Part shown: piece after piece, positions 35,504-46,049 of the stretch
Layout of the letters: the number at the start of each line of letters is the position of its first letter
Position numbering within the stretch: position 1 is the stretch's first letter
DNA from: Orientallactaga sibirica
Lineage: Eukaryota; Chordata; Mammalia; Rodentia; Dipodidae
Assembly (NCBI GenBank): GCA_036365145.1
Contig: JAEOAD010000034.1
Span: 17,699,501 to 17,763,500, forward strand
DNA: 64,000 nt
Direction: 5' to 3'
Made by a program: the position numbers and the translations under genes
Notes under the pieces: generated by a model
The model's database searches: none
Told to the model about the DNA's origin: nothing
Seen by the model: the letters and a program-made list of their open reading frames with translations, nothing else

Positions 35504-35878
35504 CTTTTTTATATTGAAAATGTCAGTGTGTCTTTAAAAGGAAAAAAAAAATCTAGTCCCCCAAAGTGACAAAAAGATCCCAGTTTTTGACCTTCAGATT
35601 AAAGCTATTTTATCTACACAATTCATATAAGATATAGAAAAATTAAAATGATAAATTTGAGATTGCCAAAGTTATTTGGATATTAAACTTGAGTTAGTTA
35701 GATTTAGGACAAATTAAAGAAGAAAATTTTACATATGCATGCTGTGAATTTTTCTCTACCCACCCTTTCTGCTTAGACTTTTTTCTACCACCAGAAACAA
35801 TGCTGTAGAAGGAAAATATAGCCTGACCTCCATATCCCCTCCCTCCCACACAAGTGTGAACCAAAGGTCCATTTAGGC
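35504..35878. other. unique AT-rich sequence, no gene seen
   Basis: No repeat recognised. Confidence 0.4.
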
Positions 35879-36215
35879 TGTAGCAGGTACCTTCTCATTG
35901 CTAGGACAAAACACCTGATGAGAAACAACTGATGGAAGAGAAAGATTTGCTTCAGGCTTACAGTGTCAAGGGGAAGCTTCATCATGCCAGGAAAGCATGG
36001 CCCTGTCACATCTTGTCAGCTGGGAGGTAGTATTGAGAGTATACTAGCACTGAACACCCGGTGGGCTTAACTAATGAACTGCAGAGTTTGCCCCAGTTGG
36101 CATATACCTCCTCTAAAACACTGAACCTGCCAGAGGCTAGAGATTAAGTGTGAGGTTTAATAACACACAAATGAGGCTATGGGGGGGGGATTTTATACTC
36201 AAACAACCATACCAC
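35879..36215 (-). mobile_element. MaLR-type LTR, solo
   Basis: Plus strand begins TGTAGCAGGTACCTTCTC and passes TGATGAGAAACAACTGATGG, TTCATCATGCCAGGAAAGC and GAGGCTATGGGGGG to ...ACCATACCACC. In antisense this is an LTR with a CTTTCTCTTCCATCAGTTG 3' region. Same class as 15,558-15,880. Confidence 0.55.
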
Positions 36216-36374
36216 CATAAGTGGGAAAGACAAGCATATTAAAATTTAAAAGGAAATAAAAAATTAAAAGGAAATATGCCATTATTATTCTAAGATAAGG
36301 TAATATTCTAAAGCCAAGAAACCCAAATCATGACTAAGAAAGGTAAACCTTGATGTACTTTTTGTTTTATTTTA

Positions 36375-36502
36375 TTATTTATGTATTTATTTATTTATTT
36401 GAGAGAGAAAGAGAGAGAGGCAGATAGAGAGAAAGAATGGCCATGCCAGGGCCTCCAGCCATTGCAAATGAAGTCCAGACACACCACCTTGTACATATGG
36501 CT
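36375..36502 (-). mobile_element. tRNA-derived SINE, left part, split by an L1 segment
   Basis: GAGAGAGAAAG tract, GCCATGCCAGGGCCTCCAGC, ACACCACCTTGTACATATGG. It resumes at 37,592-37,682 with CATATGGCTTATATGGGT, GGTTTTGCAGACAAGCACC and GCTAAGTCATCTCTTCATCC. CATATGGCT is present on both sides (36494-36502, 37592-37600). Confidence 0.85.
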
Positions 36503-37591
36503 GCAGAGAAATAGCAACGCGTCTTCACTGCTGGTGGGAATGTAAAATGGTTCAACCACTATGGACAGCTATATGGAGACTATTGAAAAGGATGACCATA
36601 GACCTACCAATGGATCCAGTTATTCCCTTATTGGGCATTTACCCTAAAGGCCCCAAGCCTCAGATCAGAGACATTTGCTCAACCATGTTTATAGCTGCTC
36701 AATTCATAATAGCAAAGAGCTGGAATCAACCCAGGTGTCCATCACTAGATGAATGGATAACAAAGATGTGGTATATCTATACTATGGAATTCTATGTAGC
36801 AGTAAGGAAAGATGAAATAAGGAAATTTGAAAAAAAAATGGTCAAACATGGAACAGATCATCCTCAGTGAGCTCACCCAAGCACAAAAAGATAATCGTCG
36901 CATGGTTTCATTTATCTGTCGCCCCTAACCTGATTCCACGTGACATGCGGCCAAACCTAATAAACACTCTGAGGAGGAGATAAGGAGTGTGGGATGGAGG
37001 GAGGGTAAAGGTGGGAGGGAATGAGAGGGTGGGAGGGAGGACAAGGGGGGATACAAATGGGGACCCAAAAGGAAAAAATACTACAAAACCCTTTACTCTG
37101 AACAACAGGCTAAAACAGTGATCCTCCAGCAGGCCTACAGAGGGAATACTCGAACCACAGGAACCTGGAGAGAACATGATGAAGGCCAACTTTAATCTTG
37201 TCCTGCTTCTCTTTCTCTTCTCTCTCTCTCTCCCTCTCCCTCTCCTCTCTATACTCACTTTCCCTTTTACATTATCTATCTTTTTCCTCCCTCACCTTCC
37301 TAGGTGCAGACTTATAACTCCCAGTGCCAGCACGGGGTTAACTTCCACAATGAGTTGTTGATCTGAAACACCTACAAGGTTTCCCAAAAAAGACAGACTT
37401 CGGTCAGAGTACTTGGTGACCCACCAAAGGTTAATGGTAAGACCCTACTGTCAAAGACAGCATATGTGTGTGAGACCAAACACAGAGAGACCTGGCCAGA
37501 ATCTGGAAGAAGGTCAGTCCCCAGACAGTTAGCTAGTCTAGTACCAGAGGGTGCTACAAGAGCAACTGGGGGAAAATGTCTGACATTGGTC
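36503..37591 (+). mobile_element. L1 segment (subfamily B) without 3' end, inside a SINE
   Basis: Begins in ORF2 (GCAGAGAAATAGCAACGC), covers the ORF2 C-terminus and the first about 700 bases of the 3' UTR, and stops at GGGGGAAAATGTCTGACATT. Compared with 52,816-54,315, the last about 820 bases and the poly(A) tail are absent. A 9-bp duplication flanks it. Confidence 0.85.
36547..36867 (+). pseudogene. L1 ORF2 C-terminal fragment
   Basis: A 107-codon open stretch encoding the C-terminal part of L1 ORF2p (reverse transcriptase protein of the L1 RNP). PVIPLLGIYPKGPKPQ, AQFIIAKSWNQPRCPS and MWYIYTMEFYVAVRKDE are typical of the family, and ORF2p is normally about 1,275 residues. A few residues near GTDHPQ mark a frame change or degenerate end. 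It has no start of its own, being a fragment of a truncated copy. Confidence 0.85.
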
Positions 37592-37727
37592 CATATGGCT
37601 TATATGGGTATTAGAGAACCGAATGTGGGTTCTTTGGTTTTGCAGACAAGCACCTTGACAGCTAAGTCATCTCTTCATCCCTTGTTGATCTTTCTTATGT
37701 CAAAATTAAATATAACTGTTAAACATT

Positions 37728-37878
37728 GCTGGGTGTGGTGGAACACACCTTTAATCCTAGCACTTGGGAGGCAGAGGTAGGAGGATTGCTATGAGTTCAA
37801 GGCCACCCTGTGGCTACATAGTGAATTCTATGGGCTAGAATGAGACCCTACCTCGAAAAACCAAATAATAATAAAATA
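37728..37878 (+). mobile_element. B1-type SINE
   Basis: GCTGGGTGTGGTGGAACAC, AATCCTAGCACTTGGGAGGC, GAGTTCAAGGCCACCCTGTG, GAGACCCTACCTCG and an A-rich tail. Confidence 0.92.
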
Positions 37879-38101
37879 ACATAGCATAAGCAAAGTTAAC
37901 CAGCAGGAGCCAGATTCAAAGATGATTAAGAGCTGAGGGATAATTAATTCAAATTCCTGTGAAATAGCAACAAAATACAATGAATCCAAAAGAAAAATGG
38001 GCAAATTTTTTCTTTAGCACATGAGAAAAATGTTAAAAAGATACTTTCATAAATGTGCTCAGCCTAAACACAGGTCAGACTAATGAATATCAACATAGTA
38101 A

Positions 38102-38322
38102 GTCAGGGGTGGTGGCTCACACCTTTAGTCCCAGCACTCAGGAAGATAAAGTAGGAGGATCACTGTGAGTTCGAAGCCAGCCTGAGGCTTTAGAGTGAGT
38201 TCCAGATGAACCTGGGATATAGAGAAACCCTGCTTCAAAAAAGAAGAAAGAAAGAAAGAGAGAGAGAGAGAAAGGGAGAGAGAGAAAGAAAAAAAAAAAA
38301 AGCAAGCAAGCAAGCAAGAGGA
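38102..38322 (+). mobile_element. B1-type SINE with GA-rich tail
   Basis: GTCAGGGGTGGTGGCTCAC, CCCAGCACTCAGGAAGAT, GAGTTCGAAGCCAGCCTGAG and GAAACCCTGCTTC, then a (GAAA)n/(GA)n tract (38,240-38,300) and an A run with (GCAA)n. The Ser/Leu/Phe frame on the minus strand is an artefact of the tail. Confidence 0.88.
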
Positions 38323-38519
38323 GAAATCACATTAGTAAAAAGGCATAAGTGTGCACAGTCATAAGGATAAAGCAAATCAAGGTTACATGCTTGTTTCTGG
38401 GGAGACCTATCATGCCTTGCTGTTGGGAAGCATGCTAACCATTTTCATTGCAAGAAACCAGCACACAATTATCTATCTATCCAATTTGTTTGCTAACTCT
38501 TTAAAATAAAGCATTTATG

Positions 38520-38745
38520 GCAATGGAGACATGACTTAGCAGTTAAGGCACTTGCCTGCAAAGGCAAAGCACCCAGGTTTGATTCCCTAGTACCCACCAG
38601 ATGCAAAAGGTGATGAATATGTGTGGAGTTCATTTGCAGTGGCTATAGGCTCTGGCATGCTCTCTCTCTCACTCTCTCTCTCATCTCTGCCTCTTTGTTC
38701 TCTAGTGCTCTCTCTCTCAAATAAATAAATAAATAAAATATAGCA
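38520..38745 (+). mobile_element. tRNA-derived SINE, sense
   Basis: ATGGAGACATGACTTAGCAG, GGCACTTGCCTGCAAAGGC, GGTTTGATTCCCTAGTACCC, CATTTGCAGTGGCTATAGGC, CT-rich tract and (AAATA)n tail. Confidence 0.88.
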
Positions 38746-41700
38746 TCCATGGTCCTACTTAAAAGCAACATAGTACTTGTTACATCACACATTTTATATT
38801 ACACAGTGTCTCTGTTTCATATGTGATAGTAAATAGCTAGAGCATATCAATAAAAGAACAGATTAAGATATAAACACATACTATGATTTACATTATGCAA
38901 TGATCAGAAGCACTAAACTATGTTCATATGAGGTGATGCTTGTTTCCTAAAATATGATAAAGAAAAAAGTTATGAAAGCATAATTTACAATATAATACAA
39001 TTTATCATAAATTTAAAATCTTAGACCCCCACAACAAACCATATATTTTCAGCCTTTCATATATATATATTTTTTCCATTAGAAAGAAATACTTGAAGAT
39101 TTATATGTCCCTATCGGGAGGATTAAATAACATTATAAATGTAAAGCATAAGAGAACAATATATTATAGTGCCTCTGTATTATGACTGTTAGAGCAGCTA
39201 TGACTATCTGAAGGAAAGAGAAAATAAAGGGATTTTTGATTTACTGTTTATTAAACACCTACTATATAGTCTACTCTACTATATATTTTCCATTAATTAT
39301 TTATGTAATTGCCAGAAAATGTTAGGAAACTGTAGCATCTTATTAAGGAGCAAACTGAGGCATCAGGAAGAAGAATGTGAAAGGGTACAAGACCAATCCA
39401 GTAGTCATATCAAGGTAGATATCTGAGCTAAATGACTATTTCAGTCTTCCCCATTGACCTGCCTCATCACTATTTCAAGTGAAGAGTTCTGCACAAAAGT
39501 AAACTAAGGAGTATAATGAAGCAAAAACTAATTTCAGCTCAGAGCTTCTACGAATCATTTTTAGCTTTGACTTTCCAAACACTGATCACCTTGGGGAATG
39601 TAAAGCAGCACAACAGAACTAATCTTGGATATGCTCTGCTCCACTTTACACCAGGAGACAATGGATGGGGGTGAGACCTTGAACCCCTAGCCTTATGTTT
39701 GGCACATGTTAGGTACCGAGTGATTGTTTCCCAAATGAGAAAGTCATTCAATCAAGACATATGTTTATGTTGCGGCTGCAGATGAATACAAAGCAGCTCA
39801 TGCTTTACATAATACAGAGGTCTAGACAGAAAAGCTTTGCATCAGGAAATAAATTAAAGGTTTTGTCACCAATAATTAAATTTTTAAAAGGATTTAATTT
39901 ATTTAGACATTTGAATGACCACTGTAAGCAAGTGTGAAGACAGGGTGAGTAGACCAACTAGATGTAACACAAGCAATGAATAGAATTGAAAACCCAAGAA
40001 TGCAGTAGGTCAGATGCCAGGGTGTATATTCAGTCAGCATCATGGGAAAACCTCCGTAGATCTTCCTGAGGCTATTGCCCTTGTGTCTTCCACATCACAT
40101 ATTTTCTGCCAGCCAAATAAATGATGCTATCTCCTAGACCTTAAGGAGCCCACATCAATTGAGTCAGAAACTGTTCCTCTGTAAGAATCATTGTGCTCTT
40201 CTTGCAAGGATCCACATCATATAAACAGCATACATATTAGCATAGGGAGTTTCATGAGGTATGAGATGATTGCAAAAAGTACTGGGCACCATCTTCTCTG
40301 AAACCATTCTCACTAACAACTCTTGGTTCCAAAGCCTGATGCTCTTTACTTCCTGTGTTAGATATGAGGCAAGATTTCAGATGCTTAGGCAAAGCCTAGA
40401 TCCACGGTCCCAAACAGGGTATCTAGTTTATATCTTCATTTCTCTTCAGGATCCATTTCACTGTCAAGGTGTGATATTTCCCAACTAAAAGGATAACTAG
40501 AGAAAAAATGAAAGGTAAAAAAGATTTTTCATGACAGATAGGAAGCAATTTTGCTAACTAGGCGGTAGAAGTACTATACAACACACAAATAAATTAAGCT
40601 AGTGGCTAGAGAAAGAAATGAGAACCATCAAGCCCACATAAGAATGTGTTTCCCAAACATCTGTAAATAAACCATTCTAAGATGTGCCCTTGAATTTCAT
40701 GGATTCTGCTATCTATTCTCATACATGTGTACATATTCTCTCTCTCCTCTCTCTGGCACTCTCTCCATTCCTTTGTCTCCTTCCCTTTCCCCTTCTCCAT
40801 CTCCACCCTATAGTCAGACTTCCAACTAGAAGCATAGTGATAAGTTGGCAGACATAAGCTGGGCACTGGTCAGATAAGAGCCACAAAGGAATCTTCCAAA
40901 ACAAGCACCTTTCCCATTTATGCATCTTCTCCCAATCATAGATAAACCAACCAGGTCTTAGCTCATCCTCAAGGTGAAAGAAACATCCTATGAAAGACAT
41001 CCTCCAGCTGCCCAAATGGCCTCTTTCAACTCTCCTTTATTAACCACTGAACAAGGTGATGTTACAGAAACCCAAATTTACAGAAAGATCACAACCTCAG
41101 AAAGTACCATGAAGCTGGAGAAAGAACAGAAGAAGACAACAGAAATCTGATTCCTTTTTTTTTTCCTGAAATACTCAGTACTAAGTGCATTGACTTTAGC
41201 TGAGTCATTGAATTTTACCCTCCAATGTTTGTTTTTATATGTCAAACTTGAATAATATGAAATTTCTTTTAGGTTGGATTATTTAGAGGAAATATAACAC
41301 ATTTATAGGCTATTCAAAAATGTTTTATAAAGTTTTGAAACTTGATGGACTACTAATGGTAATATGAATCCAGATGAGTTTGAATTTAAATTAACATGGC
41401 TAAGTTATATCAAAATAAAACCCTATCCTATCATATGTAGAAACACAGAAGTTAGATCAGTGAAGGTATGAACATTAGAAATCTAAGATATGTTCATTCA
41501 AAATGGAATTGACATATGTTGTCACACAGATACTAATAATGGTGTAAAACGTCTAGTGGGAGATGATCTGAAGGCCAAAATTGTATGGGTAGAAACACTT
41601 CTGTTCTTTAAGAAATAAAGTGAAATTTAGGGGGGAATGAAACTGTGTGGTGAGAAAGAGAAAATGGAACTCAAAGACAGAGCCCAAAAACCTACAGAGT

Positions 41701-41823
41701 TGCAATGGTCTAAAAGATAAGATGTTATCTTTGTGGGGCGTTGTTCTACTGTGCCTCATGTGTGGGACATGAAGAATGAATCTGATCTATGTATGTGTCT
41801 TTTCTGAAATAAATTGCTTCCAT
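38746..41823. other. mostly unique 3 kb stretch, no gene seen
   Basis: A MIR-like fragment (minus) at about 39,235-39,435 reads TTTATTAAACACCTACTATA and GCAAACTGAGGCATCAGG. A CT-rich run lies near 40,735-40,805. Frames at 40,606-41,015 on the minus strand read the purine complement of that run and lack protein features. Confidence 0.45.
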
Positions 41824-41837
41824 AAAACAGATTTCAA

Positions 41838-42011
41838 GCCGGGCGTGGTGGCGCACGCCTTTAATCCCAGGACTCGGGAGGCAGAGGTAGGAGGATCGCC
41901 GAGAGTTCGAGGCCACCCTGAGACTACATAGTTAATTCCAGGTCAGCCTGGACCAGAGTGAGACCCTACCTTGCAAAACCAAAAATGCAAAACCAAAAAA
42001 AAAAAAAAAAA
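41838..42011 (+). mobile_element. young B1-type SINE with 13-bp TSD
   Basis: Near-consensus sense B1: GCCGGGCGTGGTGGCGCACG, CTCGGGAGGCAGAGGTAGG, GATCGCCGAGAGTTCGAGG, GAGTGAGACCCTACC and a long A tail. Unlike its neighbours it keeps many CpG sites. AAAACAGATTTCA is repeated at 41824-41836 and 42012-42024. Confidence 0.95.
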
Positions 42012-42024
42012 AAAACAGATTTCA

Positions 42025-42239
42025 GAGATGAAAGAGCAACCCCATAATTTGTGCAGAAATTAGGCATATGCATTTGCTTTCCCAGAAGGAAGAGCTCACT
42101 TCATCATTAGCCACTCTGTTGCAGTACCCAGCATTGCACAGAACCTCTGCTTTAGCCTTCTTCTCTGCATGGAGGATACATTTACATCATCATATCTAAA
42201 AAATCAATATATAAGGTGATCATAATATGCTTCCAATAT
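42025..42239. other. unique sequence
   Basis: No repeat or gene recognised. Confidence 0.4.
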
Positions 42240-42775
42240 CTTCTTTTGTCCCCAACCACACCCACTCCACTTCACTGAACTCCTTTCCAATAAGACTTAT
42301 AGTTTGATAACTTTTTTACATAATTTTCTATCATCCATGTCAAAATGATGAGTTCATTTTTATGGTGGTTGTGTGAAAGTAGCAATAGCTTCCACTAGGT
42401 CATAATATAATGGTCACTCCATGATCAATATAGTATTCCAATGTACTCTTCCCCATTCTCTCACTCTTACATTCTAGCACCTGCTCTTCCTCAACATTCC
42501 AATGTTCCTTGAGACTGGGACAGGATATTTTAGATGCCTCGATTAGCAATGAGCACTCAACCTCACTTATTCTCAGGACTTTGTTGAATTTTGAGTCTTC
42601 CCCAATAGTTACTGCCATCTGAAAAAATAACCTTCTCTCATGAAAGGTGTGATTAGCCCTAATACAGGGGGTAAAATGAAAATATTTCAAGAGCAATTTG
42701 ATAGACACAGCTTCTCCATTTAGGTAGTCAATGGTATTGGCTCCCCCCTAGGGTCTATAATCTTTATAGTTTGTA
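42240..42775 (-). mobile_element. old Lx-like L1 3' UTR, antisense
   Basis: A diverged relative of subfamily A. The parallels are TTACATTCTAGCACCTGCTC, TCCTTGAGACTGGGACAGG, AGCAATGAGCACTCAACC, CTGAAAAAATAACCTTCTC and TCCCCCCTAGGGTCTATAAT, in the same order as 34,480-34,770. Older than the other L1 3' ends. The 102-codon minus frame here (42400-42708) lies in the UTR. Confidence 0.6.
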
Positions 42776-42794
42776 TTTAAATGTTTAGTTATTC

Positions 42795-42985
42795 ATTTGC
42801 AAGCAGATTATGAAAAGAGAGAGAGATTGAAAATGGCCATGTATGCCATGATGCCATTGCAAATATACTGCAGATGCATACATTACTTTGTGCATCTGGT
42901 TTTATGTAGATACTGGCTAATCAAACTTGGGCCATCAAGCATTGAAAATAATTACCTTGACTATTGATCCATCTCTCCAGCCAAA
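42795..42985 (-). mobile_element. tRNA-derived SINE, old copy
   Basis: AAGAGAGAGAGATTG, ATGATGCCATTGCAAATATA, CATCTGGTTTTATGTAGAT and head ATTGATCCATCTCTCCAGCC. Confidence 0.75.
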
Positions 42986-43045
42986 AAATCATAGGTATTT
43001 TAGGCAAGTCTTCAGTAACAGGCATGTACTCTGTTCCAATAAGCA

Positions 43046-43193
43046 GGTTTGGTTTTTTGAGGCAGGGTCCTGCTGTAGCCCAGGCTGACCTGGAATTCAC
43101 TATGTGGTCTCGTGGTGGACTTGAATTCATGGCGATCCTCCTACCTCTGCCTCCCAAGTGCTGGGATTAAAGGCGTGTGCCACCACACCCAGT
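43046..43193 (-). mobile_element. B1-type SINE
   Basis: Antisense B1: TTTTTTGAGGCAGGGTCCTG, CAGGCTGACCTGGAATTCAC, CTCCCAAGTGCTGGGATTAA and GTGTGCCACCACACCCAG. Confidence 0.93.
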
Positions 43194-44626
43194 TGGTACC
43201 CTCTATTAGAATTCTTCAAATATTTGCATGAAATGTATGCCACCACTTAAACTTTTGTTCTACTATGCAAGTATTTATAGTTTCTCCAAGCATTACTTCT
43301 TCTCAACTTCTCTCTTTTTTCTTGACCCATGATCCAGTTGCTCAATATATATAATTATCATTCACTCTGGCATTTTCAAATATAATTTGTTTTTATTGAT
43401 TCTCATATCCCTCCTATCATCTGTCTCCATACCCCAAATTAACTTCCCTTCTTATATACTACAATTTTTGTTTACTTAATATTTTCAAGGTAAATAAGCA
43501 GCTAGTTTCTTTAGAAAAATGTATTCTTCCAAAACATTACACAAGTTTAAAGAATGTTTGATGGTAAGAATAAGAAAGCTTATGAATCAACAGTCCATAT
43601 TTTGCTATAATCACAGCCCAACAAATACAGTTATGTATTTTAGTTGCATTGGTAACATGGTAAAATATCTACATTTGAATTCTGACTCTTATTTACAATG
43701 TGTTACATTATGACCAACATGTATGTTCTATCATATTGAAAAAAGCTATTTCATCGGATACTCAAAAGAAAAGAAGAAAACCAAATAGAATTGTGTCTAT
43801 GTAGCTGCATCATAAGTAATAAAATATAATGCATGTGTACTGTGGCATTACTGTTTTTTATAATGAAATGGGCTGACACAGAACAAAATGTATCATTTTA
43901 TAATTATCTAAGTCCAAAGAACATAATATTCTAACAAATTAAATCCCCATGCTAGCCACAGATAGCATTTAGTGAAGGTTTACTATGAACCAGGCAGTGT
44001 TCCAGGTGGTTTATCTCATTTGGTGCCAGCAATAGAGGCAATCTACACATTTGCCAAGCCTGTTTCATTTCCCTTTTAGGCACATGGAAAAATTACATCT
44101 CCCCATTTCAGCTGTTTACCTGGGTCCATGTGATTAAAGGCTGACTTCTCTAGTCTGGCTCATAACATGTCCTGCATGGTCTAATGATCTGTCTTGTAGT
44201 CCAGTGGTTCTTTGCTCCAGTCTGATCCCTGGTGCTAAGCACTGCTAAGAACTGAACATTACATCTCATCCCTCAGTTGGGCTTTTGAATGATGCTGTAG
44301 ACTGTCTCCTCCCTAGAGTTCCCATGCTGTCCTGGCATGTGCTTTGAGCAAATTATAAATTTCAGTTAGTAAAGATGGAAAGTTTTGGAGCTGTTTATTA
44401 CCAAAACAAACATTAATCATTGAATCACCTAAGCCCTTTATCTGATGCTGTAAGTAGGAAAGAATTTCTTTAAGATTCAACATACCAACAGCATGGGTTA
44501 TGAACCTCATTTTCTTCCTGTTATGATTATGTGGATTTTTGCCTTCTTTGTTCATTAATTCCTTAATTTCCTAGAATTTGACTTTTGATTTGTTGATAAA
44601 TATATACGTGCAAAGCTATTTTGGTG
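43194..44626. other. mostly unique sequence, no gene seen
   Basis: A MIR-like fragment (minus) lies at about 43,970-44,140 (GAACCAGGCAGTGTTCCAGG, then a TTTCATTTCCC block). 43,380-43,460 resembles a short old L1 3' end. Nothing coding. Confidence 0.4.
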
Positions 44627-44636
44627 CAAGTGACTG

Positions 44637-44688
44637 CTTTTTTCTTTTTTTATTTGAGAGAGACAGACAGAGAAAGAGAGAGAGGAAG

Positions 44689-44750
<62 letters not shown>

Positions 44751-44936
44751 GGTGCAGCAGTAGCCTCTCAGCTGCTGTGAACAAACTCCAGATGCATGTG
44801 CCCCCTTGTGGCCAAGTACAGCATTGTCCCCTTGTATTAATTTTTTCGTCTGGCTAAATGTGGGACCTGGAGTTGGAATGGGTGTTCTTAGACTTGACAG
44901 GCAGGCTCCTTAACCGCTAAGCCATCTCTCCAGCCC
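44637..44936 (-). mobile_element. tRNA-derived SINE (long variant) with expanded (GA)n and 10-bp TSD
   Basis: GA-rich tract with about 28 perfect GA units at 44,693-44,749, CTCCAGATGCATGTGCCCC, the extra block CTTGTGGCCAAGTACAGCAT, and head AACCGCTAAGCCATCTCTCC. CAAGTGACTG flanks it at 44627-44636 and 44937-44946. The Arg/Glu-repeat frames here are translated microsatellite. Confidence 0.9.
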
Positions 44937-44946
44937 CAAGTGACTG

Positions 44947-45401
44947 ATTTTTATGTCAGTTTACCAGATTATAAACAGTAAATGTTGATTTATGGGTACA
45001 CATTTATATTATCAGGAGTTCATCCTCTTGCATGGTAGTAAAGTGATGCAGCTGGCAGCTCAGCTTGCAGTAAGAGAACAACTACATGTAATCAACTAGA
45101 CCTCTGCATTCAAAGATGCACTGTGCTCGAGAACAAATTCTGTGTCTCATGAAACTTATGATGATGGACCACAAGGGCTAGTCAGTTACTTCCAGATTAT
45201 CTAATGAGATCATTGGAGCAGCAAGAGTTTGTCAGCAATAAATCTCATTCCAGTCTCTTCAGTTGTACAGATGATATGAAGTACCTCATGGACCATATGT
45301 CCCAGGAGACTGTTAAAAGCCAATGTCTTAACAGAGTTAGCTATAATCAAATTGGCTTTTACATATGATTCGCGAATGGAGGAGTGTGCAACTTTGTGCA
45401 A
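44947..45401. other. unique sequence, no gene seen
   Basis: No repeat recognised. The frame at 45210-45401 (minus) has no features. Confidence 0.4.
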
Positions 45402-45570
45402 AGTAGTTTTTTTTTTTTTTTTTTACTTTTTACTTGTTGTCATATTTTATACATGCATGTAGTGTATTTGATCATAATCCCCTACTTACATTCTTTACTT
45501 CTTTTTTCCCCTCTCCTCATTTCCCTCACACTTAGCCCTTTCTTCATCCCAACTCTTCTTCCTATGAGGG
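45402..45570 (-). repeat. possible L1 3' end, antisense
   Basis: A T23 run followed by TACTTGTTGTCATATTTTAT and a long C/T-rich stretch resembles the antisense 3' end of older rodent L1s. No ORF2 is attached. Weak. Confidence 0.35.
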
Positions 45571-45573
45571 TGG

Positions 45574-45611
<38 letters not shown>
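45574..45611. repeat. (TG)n microsatellite
   Basis: About 16 TG units ending in GCGCGC. The Cys-Val repeat frames through it are artefacts. An A27 run lies nearby at 45,780-45,806. Confidence 0.95.
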
Positions 45612-45612
<1 letters not shown>

Positions 45613-45838
45613 ATGGGGGTTGCTTGAAGAAGCATGGGTGGAAGGTTATTTACCAGAGCACAGGCACCTTACCAATGAAAATGTCTCTTGCTCTCCCAGA
45701 GGCTTTTCATGGCCAATAACTCCTCAGAACAAAATGGATTTTAAATTGGGCAATAGCAGAATACCAGGTTTTGACATGGCAAAAAAAAAAAAAAAAAAAA
45801 AAAAAACAATAGAAAACAATAGAAAAGGATCTGGTTAC

Positions 45839-46035
45839 GCCTGGCGTGGTGGTGCATGCCTTTAATCCCAGCACTCAGGAGGCAGAGATAGGAGGATCGT
45901 CATGAGTTCGAGGCCACCCTGAGAATACATAGTTAATTCCAGGTCAGCCTGGGCCAGAGTGAGTCCCTTCCTCTAAAAACAAAAACAAAAACAAAAACAA
46001 AAACAAAAACAAAAACAACAAAACAAAAACAAAAC
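45839..46035 (+). mobile_element. B1-type SINE with (AAAAC)n tail and 14-bp TSD
   Basis: GCCTGGCGTGGTGGTGCATG, GAGTTCGAGGCCACCCTGAG, GGGCCAGAGTGAGTCCC, then (AAAAAC)n. AAAAGGATCTGGTT (45823-45836) and AAAAAGATCTGGTT (46036-46049) are the target duplication with one mismatch. Confidence 0.93.
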
Positions 46036-46049
46036 AAAAAGATCTGGTT

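Noticed and set aside
37176..37361. Signal-peptide-like Leu-rich frame
   Set aside because: Lies in the CT-rich tract of an L1 3' UTR. The same tract at 50,985-51,040 and 53,140-53,170 gives similar fortuitous frames.
41838..42011. Alu element (primate origin)
   Set aside because: The start resembles Alu because both derive from 7SL RNA, but it is a B1-type monomer with GAGGCCACCCTGAG and no second arm. The co-resident SINEs are rodent-type.
44578..44857. Arg/Glu-rich frames resembling a charged nuclear protein
   Set aside because: Translation of (GA)n inside a tRNA-derived SINE.
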